A DNA stretch of 64,000 bases from Egicoccus halophilus (GTDB taxonomy: Bacteria; Actinomycetota; Nitriliruptoria; Nitriliruptorales; Nitriliruptoraceae), in the NCBI RefSeq assembly GCF_004300825.1, contig NZ_CP036250.1, positions 2,108,001 through 2,172,000 of the forward strand, in the 5' to 3' direction. A model generated the notes under the pieces. The model ran no database searches. It saw only the letters and a program-made list of their open reading frames with translations, and had not been told where the DNA came from. This document shows, piece after piece, positions 22,852 through 33,581 of this stretch. The position numbers and the translations under genes are program-made. Positions within the stretch are counted from its first letter, which is position 1, and every line of letters starts with the position of its first letter.

Positions 22852-23733
22852 ATGAGCGGACCCGCCGGTCCCGTCGATCCCGCCGACGGCGCCGGTCCGC
22901 CGCCGGTGGCGACGGCCGACGTCGAGGACGTCGAGCTCGACGTGCTGCTCGAGGCCATCCAGCGCGTGTACGGCTACGACTTCCGCAACTACGCCCGCGC
23001 CTCGTTGCGTCGGCGGTTGTGGCGGCGGGTGACGGCCGAGGGCCGCTCGAGCCTGTCGGGCCTGCTCGAGGAAGTGCTCCACGACCCGGGCGCGATGGAA
23101 CGACTGCGCGTCGACCTCTCGGTGACCGTGACCAGCATGTTCCGTGACCCGCCGTTCTTCCTCGCCCTGCGTGAGCAGGTGGTGCCGCTCCTGGCGACCT
23201 ACCCGTTCGTGCGCATCTGGGTGGCGGGATGCGCCTCGGGGGAGGAGGTCTACTCCCTGGCGATCCTGCTGCGCGAGGAGGGCCTCGGCGACCGGGTGCG
23301 CATCTACGCCACCGACGTCAGCGACGAGATCCTCGAGCGGGCCCGTGCGGGCCGGGTACCGCTCGACAAGATGCGGACCTATTCGTCCAACTATCTCGCC
23401 GGCGGCGGACGCGACGGCCTGTCTCGGTACTACGAGGTCGAGGGACGCTGGGCGCGAATGGACCCGTCCCTGCGCGACGGTGTGGTGTTCGCCCGCCACA
23501 ACCTCGCCACCGACGGGACGTTCAACGAGTTCCACCTGATCCTGTGTCGCAACGTGCTGATCTACTTCGACCGGATCCTCCAGCAGCGGGTCCACCAGCT
23601 GTTCGACGACAGCCTGGTGCCGCTGGGGTTGCTCGCCCTGGGGGCGCGCGAGTCCCTCGTGGGCTCACACCTGCAGGCCACCTACGAGACCGTCGATGCC
23701 GAGGTCCGTATCTACCGGCGGTCCGGAACGTGA
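22852..23733 (+). CDS. cheR: CheR-type protein glutamate methyltransferase
   Basis: 293 residues. The N-terminal helical CheR_N region (GYDFRNYARASLRRRL) precedes an SAM-binding domain with AGCASGEEVYSLAILL and the downstream ILCRNVLIYF motif, all typical of CheR. The family methylates glutamates in signalling proteins. It starts 13 nt after the kinase stop and overlaps cheB as GTGA. No methyl-accepting receptor, CheA or CheW is nearby, so its substrate may be the HAMP kinase itself (inference). Confidence 0.93.
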   Translation: MSGPAGPVDPADGAGPPPVATADVEDVELDVLLEAIQRVYGYDFRNYARASLRRRLWRRVTAEGRSSLSGLLEEVLHDPGAMERLRVDLSVTVTSMFRDPPFFLALREQVVPLLATYPFVRIWVAGCASGEEVYSLAILLREEGLGDRVRIYATDVSDEILERARAGRVPLDKMRTYSSNYLAGGGRDGLSRYYEVEGRWARMDPSLRDGVVFARHNLATDGTFNEFHLILCRNVLIYFDRILQQRVHQLFDDSLVPLGLLALGARESLVGSHLQATYETVDAEVRIYRRSGT

Positions 23734-24311
23734 GCGCGGTCCGGCGGCTGCTGGTGGTCGGCGGCTCGTGGGGCGGGATCACCGCGAGCCAGAGCGTGCT
23801 GCGCGCGCTCGAGCTGCCCGCCGACGCGGCCACGGCACTCGTGTTGCACCGGCAGCCGATCCGCAGTGCCCTGGCCGAGGTCCTCGGCCGGGGGATCGGC
23901 TGTCCGGTCGAGGAGGCCGAGGACAAGATGCCGCTGGCGCCGGGTAGGGTCTACGTCGCGCCGCCCGACTACCACCTGCTCGTCGAGTCCGGTTGGCTGT
24001 CGCTGTCCACCGAGGAACCGGTGAAGTACAGCCGGCCGGCGATCGACGTGCTGCTGGAGTCCGCGGCCGATGCGTTCGGACCCCGGCTCGTCGCGGTGAT
24101 CCTCACCGGCGCGAGTACGGACGGGACGGACGGTGCCAGGGCGGTGCGTCGTCGCGGAGGGACGGTGATCGTGCAGGACCCCAGAACGGCAGAGCAGCCG
24201 GTCATGCCCCAGTCGGTCGTCACGGCGGGGTTGGCCGACGTGGTCGCGCCCCTGCGCGACCTGCCGGCGGTGATCGCCCGGGCCGTCGACCGGGCAGGAG
24301 CGTCCGCGTGA
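23730..24311 (+). CDS. cheB: CheB-type methylesterase catalytic domain, without receiver
   Basis: 193 residues comprising only the CheB esterase domain. The catalytic triad is visible: S13 in GGSWGG, H40 in VLHRQP and D131 in LTGASTDGTDG. The N-terminal receiver domain of classical CheB is absent. The GTG overlaps the cheR stop and the gene's own stop overlaps the next start, showing tight coupling. It would remove methyl groups added by the neighbouring CheR. Lacking a receiver, its regulation must come from elsewhere, perhaps the REC protein that follows. Confidence 0.9.
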   Translation: MSAVRRLLVVGGSWGGITASQSVLRALELPADAATALVLHRQPIRSALAEVLGRGIGCPVEEAEDKMPLAPGRVYVAPPDYHLLVESGWLSLSTEEPVKYSRPAIDVLLESAADAFGPRLVAVILTGASTDGTDGARAVRRRGGTVIVQDPRTAEQPVMPQSVVTAGLADVVAPLRDLPAVIARAVDRAGASA

Positions 24312-24685
24312 GTGACAAGATCCGCATCCTGATCGTGGACGACGATCCCCAGTTCCGCCACCTGGTGCGCCTGGTGCTCCGCAGCGCCGACGACTTCGAG
24401 TTCGTCGGCGAGGCCTCCGACGGACAGGACGGGGTGGCGCAGGCCGAGTCGCTCGCGCCCGACGTGGTGTTGCTCGACCTGATGATGCCCGAGATGGACG
24501 GTTTCCAGGCCCTGCCGCTGATCCGGGCCGCGCAACCGCGGACCGCCGTCATCGTGCTGACGGCGCTGGACGCCGAGGAGGCGGCGGAGGGCATGCTGCT
24601 CGGCGCCACCGGCTTCGTCGAGAAGCGGCACATCACCGACCGGCTCGAGCCACTCATCCGCCGCTGCGCCGACGCCTCCGCCTGA
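24308..24685 (+). CDS. single-domain response regulator
   Basis: 125 residues consisting of one receiver domain. The acidic pocket ILIVDDDP, phospho-acceptor D57 in LLDLMMPEMDG, the threonine of IVLTALD and the lysine of FVEKRHI are all present. No output domain follows. The GTG start overlaps the cheB stop. It probably accepts phosphate from the hybrid kinase and signals to CheR/CheB or to another partner, in the manner of CheY-like proteins. Confidence 0.93.
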   Translation: MSDKIRILIVDDDPQFRHLVRLVLRSADDFEFVGEASDGQDGVAQAESLAPDVVLLDLMMPEMDGFQALPLIRAAQPRTAVIVLTALDAEEAAEGMLLGATGFVEKRHITDRLEPLIRRCADASA

Positions 24686-24690
24686 GTCGG

Positions 24691-24760
24691 CGACCCGTCG
24701 AGCGAGGGGACGGACCCCGCCCGTGGCGCGCTCTCGGGGACCGGCGCGCCCGACGGGTCG
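24691..24760 (+). other. inverted repeat after the signalling operon
   Basis: CGACCCGTCG at 24691-24700 is the reverse complement of 24751-24760. The 50-nt intervening loop is GC-rich and can fold further. It could end the signalling operon but has no T-tract. Confidence 0.3.
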
Positions 24761-24798
24761 GACAGCGCACGCCGAGGCCCGGCGCTGCATCGGTTCAG

Positions 24799-24804
24799 TA
24801 GGCT
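24799..24804 (+). promoter_or_regulatory. candidate -10 element of the GH9 gene
   Basis: TAGGCT ends 1 nt before the 24-bp palindrome, so a repressor bound there would cover the transcription start. Confidence 0.35.
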
Positions 24805-24805
24805 C

Positions 24806-24829
24806 CGGCGTGGGAGCGCTCCCACGCCG
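24806..24829. promoter_or_regulatory. CebR-like operator palindrome
   Basis: A perfect 24-bp palindrome whose core, TGGGAGCGCTCCCA (24811-24824), is identical to the consensus operator of CebR, the LacI-family cellobiose/cellotriose-responsive repressor of Streptomyces. Flanking CGGCG/CGCCG extends the symmetry. It lies 115 nt upstream of the GH9 gene and beside a -10-like element, so cello-oligosaccharide-controlled repression is likely. No cebR gene is in the window. Confidence 0.8.
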
Positions 24830-24943
24830 GTCGATCTGGTCGCTTGCCGCGATGCGCCACGCATCGTGCTCGACCGCATCGAAGGCCGGGAGCCGAGGCG
24901 GACGAGACGGCCGGGGATCCGGCCGGCAGGGAGGGCGACGCAC

Positions 24944-27900
24944 ATGGCGTGGACACGGACGCGATCGGGGCCGATCGCGGCACTGGTGGCACTGCTCGGG
25001 CTGCTGGCGACGACACTGGTGGCGGTGCCCGACGCCGCGGCCCAGGAGACACCGACCAACCTGGTGCCCAACGGCGACTTCGCCGAGGGCACGGCGAACT
25101 GGTGGGGACTCGACGACGCCGCCTTCGCCGACGGCGAGGCGTGCTTCACCGCGCCGCGCGGGGACATCGGCAACTGGGCGACCAACGAGCTCACCCCGGG
25201 ACAGAGCTACGAGTTCGCCTTCACGGCGCGCGTGACCGAGGAGACCCGCGAGCTCGCCGCACGGGTGCAGCCCGACGGGGCGCAGGCACCGGACCACGAC
25301 GTCTCCGAGACCGTGACCCTGACCGACGAGGCGAACCGCTTCTCCTGGCGCTTCACGGCCGGTCCCTACAGCGGCGACGTCGGTACGGCCAGCAACCGCG
25401 TCATCTTCGACACCTCGGGCCCGGCGGGCACGGTGTGCCTCTCTCAGGTCGAACTGCGGCCGATCAGCGAGCTGCTGAGCAACCCCACCTTCGACGGGCA
25501 GGACCCGTGGTGGACCAGCGACGGGGTCGCGCTCGCCGACGACGGCACCGGACGGTTGTGCCGCACCGTCCCGGCCGGCGGCGAGGCCTGGGACGTGCTG
25601 CTCGGTCAGGGTGGGGTGGAACTCGAGGAGGGCCGCACCTACACGGTCTCGGTCGCGGCCTCGGCCTCGCCGCAGTCCACGGCACGGGTCGTGATCCCGA
25701 TGCCGGGACGGGACTGGCCGCCGTTGTACGTCGCCGATCTGACCCTGCGTCCTGACGGGCAGGCCTTCACCGCCTCGTTCGAGGCGGAGGCCGACGCGTC
25801 GACCCAGTTCCAGTTCGAGCTCGGGGGCAACCCGGAGCCGTTCGAGCTCTGCCTGACGCTGGCCTCGCTGACGACCGGAGGCGACGTGGCCGGGTACGAG
25901 CCGGACACCGGCCCGCGCGTGCGGGTCAACCAGGTCGGCTACCTCCCGCACGGGCCCAAGCGCGCCACGCTGGTGACCGACGCCGACAGCCCGTTGGCCT
26001 GGCAGCTGCAGGACGCCGACGGGACCATGGTGGCGACCGGTCGCTCCGAGCCGCGCGGGTTCGACCCCTCGGCCGGGCTGAGCGTGCACCACCTCGACTT
26101 CTCCGCCTTCACCGGCAGTGGCCGGGACTTCACCCTGGTCGCCGACGACGACACGAGCTACCCGTTCGACATCTCGGCCGAGCTCTACGCCGACCTGCGT
26201 CGCGACGCGCTGGGCATCTACTACACCCAGCGGTCCGGCTTCGAGATCGTCCCCGTCGAGGTCGACGGGGAGCTGCGCAAGACCGAGTACGTCCGCCCGG
26301 CCGGGCACGTGAGCGAGTTCGGCGGCGACGACGTCAACCAGGGTGACTTCGGTCTGCCGTGCCTGCCCAACGAACGGTTCCAGGCCGCGGGTGGGACCCA
26401 GTACGGCGGCTTCGACCACTACGGCCGCGAGGGCTGGCACTGCCCGCAGGGCTACACCGTCGACGCGCACGGCGGCTGGTACGACGCCGGTGACCACGGC
26501 AAGTACGTGGTCAACTCCGGCATGACCGTCTACCAGCTGCTGTCCACCTACGAGCGCAACCAGTTGGCGCGGGTCGCCGACCGCGGGGCACTCGGCGACG
26601 CGACGCTGGTCATCCCCGAGCGCGGCAACGGGGTGCCCGACGTGCTCGACGAGGTGCGTTGGAACCTCGACTGGATGCTGCGCATGCAGGTCCCGGCCGG
26701 CACGTCGATGGCGATCGAGGGCGAGGAGTTCGACGCGGGCGGCCTCGTGCACCACAAGCTGCACGACATCGCCTGGACGGGACTGAACACCCTGCCGCAC
26801 GAGGACCCGATGCCCCGCTTCGTGCACCGGCCCTCGACGGCGGCGACGCTCAACCTCGCCGCCGCGGCGGCGCACGGTGCCCGTGTCTGGGCGGACGTCG
26901 ACCCGGCCTACGCCGACGAGCTGCTCGCCGCGGCCCGCCGGGCATGGGCCGCGGCCAACGCCCATCCCGACATCCTGGCGCCCAACACCAACGACCTCGA
27001 CCCGGCGCCGGGCGGCGGGCCGTACGACGACGACGAGCTCGGTGACGAGTTCTACTGGGCGGCCGCCCAGCTGTACCTCACGACCGGTGAGGCCGGATTC
27101 GCCCAGGCCGTGACCAGCTCGCCCTACCACGTCGGCGGGGAGCGGGGAGACCTGTGGTCGCCCACCGGCTTCGACTGGGGCGCGACCGCGGCCGCCGGCC
27201 GGCTGGACCTGGCGACGGTGCCGAACGGCCTGGAGGACCGGGCGGCCGTGATCGCGTCGGTGCGCGAGGGGGCGGACCGCTACCTCGCCACCCAGCGTGC
27301 CGAGCCGTTCGGGCACCCCTACGGGCCGCAGCGCTACGACTGGGGCTCGACGCACCAAGTGGTCAACAACGCGGTGGTCATCGCCACCGCCTACGACCTC
27401 ACCGGTGAGCGGCGCTACCTCGAGGGCGCGGTCGAGGCCGCGGACTACGTGCTCGGCCGCAACGCCCTGAACAACTCCTACGTCAAGGGGTACGGCTCGC
27501 ACTACTCGCAGCGGATGCACAGCCGCTGGTACGCGTCCGCCGACCGGTTGCCGCCGTTCCCCGACGGCAAGCTCGCCGGCGGTCCCAACAGTGGCATCCA
27601 GGACCCGGTGGCGCAGGCCAACCTGCAGGGTTGTGCCCCGCAGGCCTGCTACATCGATCACGTCGACTCGTGGTCGACCAACGAGACCACGATCAACTGG
27701 AACGCCGCCCTGTCGTGGTTCGCGTCCTGGCTCGACGACATGGGTGACGGTCGTCCCGACCACCCGGGTCTGCCGCCGGGTGTCGAGCCGCCGCTGGCCG
27801 AGCAGTACGAGCCGTGGTCACGCGGGGTCGAACGGGTCTGCGACGGCACGGCGACCCTGCCGTTCACCGACGTCGGCGCGTCCGTCCACGCCGAGCTGAT

Positions 27901-28435
27901 CGCCTGCCTGGCCGACCTCGGGCTCACCGAGGGCGTCGGTGACGGCCGGTACGGCCCGGCCGGCATGGTGTCGCGCGGCCAGCTGGCGACCTTCCTCGAC
28001 CGGATGCTGCGACACGCCGGGGCGCCGCTGCCCGACGCGCCGCGGGCGTTCCCCGACACGGCCGGCAACGTGCACGCCGGGGCGATCGACCGGCTCGCGG
28101 CCGCGGGCATCGTGCAGGGCATCCGTGGCGGCACCTACGCGCCGCGGGCGGCGGTCACCCGCGCCCAGGCGGCCACGATGGTGGTCAACACGCTCGACCT
28201 GCTCGACGACGGCGAGCACAACCGTTCGCTGGCGCTGGGGGAGGACCTGCACGCCTTCGCGGACGTGACCGAGGCCACCCACCACCGCGCCGCGATCGAG
28301 GTGCTCGCCTGGCACGGCGTGGTGCAGGGCTTCCGCGACGGCTCGTACGGGCCCGGTCGCTCCCTGCGCCGGGACCAGATGGCCGCGCTGCTGCTGCGGT
28401 CGTTGGACCTGGCGACGGAGTCGGACGAGGACTGA
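24944..28435 (+). CDS. secreted GH9 cellulase-like glycoside hydrolase with SLH anchor
   Basis: 1163 residues. ATG at 24944 follows GGGAGGG and begins a signal peptide (cleavage near residue 34, after AAA). Two CBM4/9-like modules (~38-170, ~180-315) precede a CelD-type Ig-like domain (~323-410, VRVNQVGYLP). The GH9 catalytic domain (~412-945) has aspartates D514 and D517 in DAGDH and acid E914 in NETTINWNAAL. Three S-layer homology repeats (~972-1026, ~1033-1085, ~1102-1155) end the protein and would tether it to cell-wall polymer. The family cleaves beta-1,4-glucans; cellulose or mixed-linkage glucan is likely. Confidence 0.93.
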   Translation: MAWTRTRSGPIAALVALLGLLATTLVAVPDAAAQETPTNLVPNGDFAEGTANWWGLDDAAFADGEACFTAPRGDIGNWATNELTPGQSYEFAFTARVTEETRELAARVQPDGAQAPDHDVSETVTLTDEANRFSWRFTAGPYSGDVGTASNRVIFDTSGPAGTVCLSQVELRPISELLSNPTFDGQDPWWTSDGVALADDGTGRLCRTVPAGGEAWDVLLGQGGVELEEGRTYTVSVAASASPQSTARVVIPMPGRDWPPLYVADLTLRPDGQAFTASFEAEADASTQFQFELGGNPEPFELCLTLASLTTGGDVAGYEPDTGPRVRVNQVGYLPHGPKRATLVTDADSPLAWQLQDADGTMVATGRSEPRGFDPSAGLSVHHLDFSAFTGSGRDFTLVADDDTSYPFDISAELYADLRRDALGIYYTQRSGFEIVPVEVDGELRKTEYVRPAGHVSEFGGDDVNQGDFGLPCLPNERFQAAGGTQYGGFDHYGREGWHCPQGYTVDAHGGWYDAGDHGKYVVNSGMTVYQLLSTYERNQLARVADRGALGDATLVIPERGNGVPDVLDEVRWNLDWMLRMQVPAGTSMAIEGEEFDAGGLVHHKLHDIAWTGLNTLPHEDPMPRFVHRPSTAATLNLAAAAAHGARVWADVDPAYADELLAAARRAWAAANAHPDILAPNTNDLDPAPGGGPYDDDELGDEFYWAAAQLYLTTGEAGFAQAVTSSPYHVGGERGDLWSPTGFDWGATAAAGRLDLATVPNGLEDRAAVIASVREGADRYLATQRAEPFGHPYGPQRYDWGSTHQVVNNAVVIATAYDLTGERRYLEGAVEAADYVLGRNALNNSYVKGYGSHYSQRMHSRWYASADRLPPFPDGKLAGGPNSGIQDPVAQANLQGCAPQACYIDHVDSWSTNETTINWNAALSWFASWLDDMGDGRPDHPGLPPGVEPPLAEQYEPWSRGVERVCDGTATLPFTDVGASVHAELIACLADLGLTEGVGDGRYGPAGMVSRGQLATFLDRMLRHAGAPLPDAPRAFPDTAGNVHAGAIDRLAAAGIVQGIRGGTYAPRAAVTRAQAATMVVNTLDLLDDGEHNRSLALGEDLHAFADVTEATHHRAAIEVLAWHGVVQGFRDGSYGPGRSLRRDQMAALLLRSLDLATESDED

Positions 28436-28449
28436 GCGCCGCGCCGACG

Positions 28450-28488
28450 CGGCCGCGCCCGGACCCGACGCGGGTCCGGGCGCGGCCG
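28450..28488. terminator. bidirectional terminator between the GH9 and monooxygenase-like genes
   Basis: A perfect 18-bp stem (28450-28467 with 28471-28488) with an ACG loop lies between the convergent genes, 14 nt after the GH9 stop. Confidence 0.8.
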
Positions 28489-28500
28489 TTGCCGGTGCAC

Positions 28501-28842
28501 TCAGCCGAGCTCGTCGTGCCCGTCGTGCCCGGCAGCCGGTAGCCCCTTGGTCCGGGTCGGCCGGGAGAACCACACCTCGGGTTCCCTGGCGAGCAGGCCG
28601 TCGAGCCGGGACCCGAAGCGGGCGGCGGCCTCGGTCGCGCCGTGGACGTCGAGGGCGTCGTCGTCGGCGTACAGCTCGTACATCACCACCGCGTCGGGTT
28701 CGTCGCGGTCCCGGTGGGCGGCGTAGACCAGCGTGCCGGCCTCCTGCTCGGCCGCGTCCGACATCTCGTCGACGGCGGCCGCGAGTTCGTCGCCGGACCC
28801 GGGGTGGGCGGTGAAGCGGGCGTGGACGGCCAGCGGTGGCAT
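28501..28842 (-). CDS. antibiotic biosynthesis monooxygenase (ABM) domain protein
   Basis: 113 residues. The fold pattern of an ABM ferredoxin-like domain is visible: an initial strand LAVHARFTAHPG, the helix DELAAAVDEMSDAA, the pair GTLVYAAHRDRDEPDAVVMYELYADDDALDVH and a terminal strand. Homologues include quinol monooxygenases, but many have no known substrate. ATG at 28842 follows GAGGAGC. It lies downstream of a small gene on the same strand. The C-terminal tail (GHDGHDELG) looks disordered. Confidence 0.85.
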   Translation of the reverse strand: MPPLAVHARFTAHPGSGDELAAAVDEMSDAAEQEAGTLVYAAHRDRDEPDAVVMYELYADDDALDVHGATEAAARFGSRLDGLLAREPEVWFSRPTRTKGLPAAGHDGHDELG

Positions 28843-28905
28843 GCGTGCTCCTCGAAGTTCGACGCCGGCCGCGGGTGCGACCGGCGTCCGTCGGGTGATC
28901 CGATG

Positions 28906-29190
28906 TCAGTCGCGGGAGACCAGCTTGAAGAACGTGCTCGTCTCGCCGTCGGCCTTCTGCTCCTGGTAGAGGAAGGCCAGCTTCTCGGCCTCGAACTTGT
29001 CGAACCACACGTCCCAGTCGACGTGCTCGAGTTCCGATTCGTCGGCGCCGTGTCCCTGCACGTCGAGCGTGAGCACGCCCGGGCCGCCGTCGGCCTCCTC
29101 GGTGCCCCGCGGGGTCGCCGGGACCGCGTCGCGGGCCTCGGCCCAGGAGCGGATCTCGTCGTGGTCGGTGGTGGTCGTGCTCTCGCTCAT
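28906..29190 (-). CDS. small acidic conserved protein
   Basis: 94 residues, very acidic, with the pattern DHDEIRSWAEAR near the start, GVLTLDVQG in the middle and WDVWFDKFEAEKLAFLYQE near the end. Similar small proteins occur in many bacteria and are sometimes labelled 1,4-alpha-glucan branching enzyme, although they are far too short for that activity and no catalytic motif is present. ATG at 29190 follows GAGGAGGCC, which overlaps the end of the GT2 gene 12 nt upstream, so the two are probably one transcript. Function unknown. Confidence 0.75.
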   Translation of the reverse strand: MSESTTTTDHDEIRSWAEARDAVPATPRGTEEADGGPGVLTLDVQGHGADESELEHVDWDVWFDKFEAEKLAFLYQEQKADGETSTFFKLVSRD

Positions 29191-29202
29191 CGCTCGGCCT
29201 CC

Positions 29203-30096
29203 TCAGGGCGTCGAGGAGGATCGTTCCGCCCGCGCCACGCGTCGGAGGTCGGCTTCCACGTCCGGGAGGACGGGGCTGCGCTCGCCCAGGACCCGTGGCA
29301 GGTCCCGGACGGCCTCCACCACGCCGGCGCGGGCGGCGGGGTCACGCGCCGCGTGCACCAGGGTCTCGCCGGTGACACGCAGGGCCGATCCCGCCGGACG
29401 GCGCAGCCAGGCGGTCCACAACCGGTTGCGGGTCGTGCGTCGGCGGCGGCCCGGCCGCTCGCCGGTGGCGTCGGGCGCGTGGCGGGCACGTACGCCGGCG
29501 ACGTGGACACTTCGCCAGCCGGCGCTGCGCAGGTCGAGGGCCAGCAGCTCCTCCTCGCCACCGATGTGCATCCGTTCGGCGAACCCGCCGACGGCGAGGA
29601 ACGCCTCGCGCCGCACGACCGCGCCGCAGGCGACGAAGCCGAGGACCTCGGGTCCGGGCAGGTCCGTGCGGACGAGCGGGCTCGCCGCCAGCAGCGCGTT
29701 GGTCGGGTCCTCGCGTCCGCCGTCGACCCCGACGTCGATCGCGGCGGCGAGCAGACCGACGTTCGGATGGGCGTCCAGGACGTCGGCGGCCCGGCGCAGG
29801 GCACCCGGCTCCCACCACGAGTCGTCGTCCGCGAAGGCGACGTAGGGCGCGTCGACGGCCGCGACCCCGAGGTTGCGGGCGGCACTGCCGAGGTTGCGGG
29901 GAGCGCGTACGAGGCGGACCTGCGGGAAGTGGCGCGCGACCTGTTGGGCGGTCGCGTCGGGGGAGGCGTCGTCGACCACCACGACCTCGGGCCGCTCCGG
30001 CAGGGCGAGCAGGCGGGGCAGGGTGGCGAGCACCCCGGCGCAGCGGTCGAAGGTCGTCATCACGACGGCGATGCGCCGGTCGGCCGGGTCGGGCAC
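29203..30096 (-). CDS. family 2 glycosyltransferase
   Basis: 297 residues with a GT-A fold. The nucleotide-sugar site is seen as VVVVDDASPD and the metal-binding motif as FADDDSWWEPG, followed by ERMHIGGEEELLALDL. GTG at 30096 follows CGGAG with 8-nt spacing; the upstream open frame is antisense to the carbamoyltransferase gene. It is divergently transcribed from the heptose/carbamoyl cluster across a 216-nt gap and probably serves the same glycan. No membrane helices are visible. Confidence 0.88.
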   Translation of the reverse strand: MPDPADRRIAVVMTTFDRCAGVLATLPRLLALPERPEVVVVDDASPDATAQQVARHFPQVRLVRAPRNLGSAARNLGVAAVDAPYVAFADDDSWWEPGALRRAADVLDAHPNVGLLAAAIDVGVDGGREDPTNALLAASPLVRTDLPGPEVLGFVACGAVVRREAFLAVGGFAERMHIGGEEELLALDLRSAGWRSVHVAGVRARHAPDATGERPGRRRRTTRNRLWTAWLRRPAGSALRVTGETLVHAARDPAARAGVVEAVRDLPRVLGERSPVLPDVEADLRRVARAERSSSTP

Positions 30097-30140
30097 GCGA
30101 ACGTCTCCGGGAGGGGGGTCGGACTCTGAGGATTCGAGCG

Positions 30141-30157
30141 CTTCTCCGGGGGAGAAG
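30141..30157. promoter_or_regulatory. CTTCTCC/GGAGAAG inverted repeat in the divergent promoter region
   Basis: A 7-bp perfect inverted repeat with a 3-nt centre lies in the 216-nt region between the divergent GT2 and carbamoyltransferase genes. It could be a shared operator. The same region holds a short GCGGGG/CCCCGC hairpin at 30235-30250. Confidence 0.3.
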
Positions 30158-30312
30158 TGGCCCCGTCCACCGTCCCCCGTCCTGATCCAGTCCACTGCGG
30201 CAGCGGTGACCGTCCGGCCACCCGCGACGAGCGGGCGGGGTGCGCCCCGCATGGTGCGGTGCGGCACATCGACCCGTCGGGTCGAACCGACCCGCGGGAA
30301 GCGAAAGGCGCC

Positions 30313-31964
30313 GTGTTGGCGAACGTGCTGGGGATCAACGCCGTCTTCCACGATCCGGCGGCCGCGATCGTCGTGGACGGCCGCATCGTCGCGGCGGCGG
30401 AGGAGGAGCGGTTCTCGCGCCGCAAGCACGGCAAGCAGGCGGTGCCCTTCTCGACGTGGGAGCTGCCCGAGCGGGCGATCCGGTTCTGCCTCGAGCGTGC
30501 CGGGTTGCGTCCCGAGGACCTCGACGCGGTCGCCTACTCCTACGACCCCGCCCTCGCGCCACCGTCGACGGGGGACCTCACCGGGGACGCCTGGGAAGGG
30601 CTGCGCACGCTCTACGCCGAGCGCGCCGACCGCTTCCTGACCACCGCCCTGCCGGGCCTGTCGGCGGACGTCGTGCGGCACGTCCCCCACCACGTCGCCC
30701 ACGCCGCCTCGGCGTATCTCGCCGCCCCCTACGACGGCACCTGCAGCGTGATGACGCTCGACGGGCGGGGTGAACGGCAGACCTTCCTCGCCGGACGGGT
30801 CCGCGACGGCGACCTCGAGGTGCTCGCGAGCCAGGAACTGCCCCACTCGCTCGGGCTGCTGTACGAGGCGCTCACCGAGCACCTCGGCTTCCTCCGCTCG
30901 AGCGACGAGTACAAGGTCATGGCGATGGCCTCGTACGGCGAGCCGCGCTGGATCGAGCAGCTGCGCGAGGACGTGCGCGTCACCGACGACGGCGGTTTCA
31001 CGGCGCCCGAGGACTACGACTTCTCCCGGTTCGTGCCCCGCTGGACGCCCGGTGACGAGATCAGCCGCCCCCACGCCGATCTCGCCGCGACCGTGCAGAC
31101 CCGCCTCGAGGAGGTGCTGCTCGACCTCGCGAACCGGCTGCACGAGCGCACCGGCGACCGGCGCCTCGTGATGGCCGGCGGCATCGCCCTCAACTGCGTC
31201 GCCAACTCGCGTCTGTGGCGGGAGGGCCCGTTCGAGGAGATCTGGGTACAGCCCGCCGCCGGCGACGCCGGTACGGCGCTCGGCGGCGCGCTCCACCTCG
31301 CCCACCAGCTCGGGGACCGGGTGCAGCCGATGACGACGGCCGCGCTCGGCAGCGACTTCGACGACGCGAGCATCGAAGCCGCCCTGCGCCACGCACGCGT
31401 GGCCTACGAGCGGCCCGACGACCTCGCCGAGGTGGTCGCCGAGACGCTGGCCGCCAACGGCATCGTGGCGTGGTTCCAGGGCGCCGCGGAGTTCGGACCG
31501 CGTGCGCTGGGCCACCGCTCGCTGCTGTGCAGCCCGATCGACCCGGAGAACACCGAGCGGCTCAACGTGGTCAAGGGCCGCGAGCAGTTCCGCCCGGTCG
31601 CGCCGATGGTCCACCTCGACCGCGCCGCCGAGGTCTTCACCGACGGTCCGCTGCCGAGCCCCTACATGCTGTTCACCCACACGGTCCACAACGGCTGGGC
31701 CGAGCGCATCCCGGCGGCCGTCCACGTCGACAAGAGCGCCCGCGCGCAGACGGTCGACCCGGTCACCGAGCCGCTCGTGGCGCGGATGCTGGCGGCCTTC
31801 GAGGCACGGACCGGCGTCCCGGTCGTGATCAACACCAGCCTGAACACCGCCGGGCGGCCGATCGTCGACAGTCCGCAGGACGTGCTCGAGTGCTTCGGGT
31901 CGGCGCCGATCGACCTGCTGGCCATCGGCCCGTTCGTCGTGCGTCGCCCCGACGTGGTCGTCGC

Positions 31965-31968
<4 letters not shown>
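30313..31968 (+). CDS. carbamoyltransferase (NodU/TobZ family)
   Basis: 551 residues. The N-terminal Kae1-like domain (INAVFHDPAAAIVVDG; HHVAHAASAYL with H126, H127 and H130) should form carbamoyl-adenylate from carbamoyl phosphate and ATP. The C-terminal part with FGPRALGHRSLL and VVINTSLNTAGRPI transfers the carbamoyl group to an acceptor hydroxyl, here probably a sugar of the cluster's product. GTG at 30313 follows AAAGG. It is the first gene of the cluster, and its stop overlaps the start of the GT2-GmhB fusion. Confidence 0.93.

Positions 31969-33577
<1,609 letters not shown>

Positions 33578-33581
<4 letters not shown>

Noticed and set aside
23969-27763. Long minus-strand open frame over the response regulator and GH9 genes
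   Set aside because: It is an antisense shadow of genes with clear motifs; its translation is low-complexity Arg/Val/Gly without any domain.
28906-29190. Glucan branching enzyme
   Set aside because: The protein is only 94 residues and lacks any GH13 motif; the label sometimes given to its relatives is not supported.
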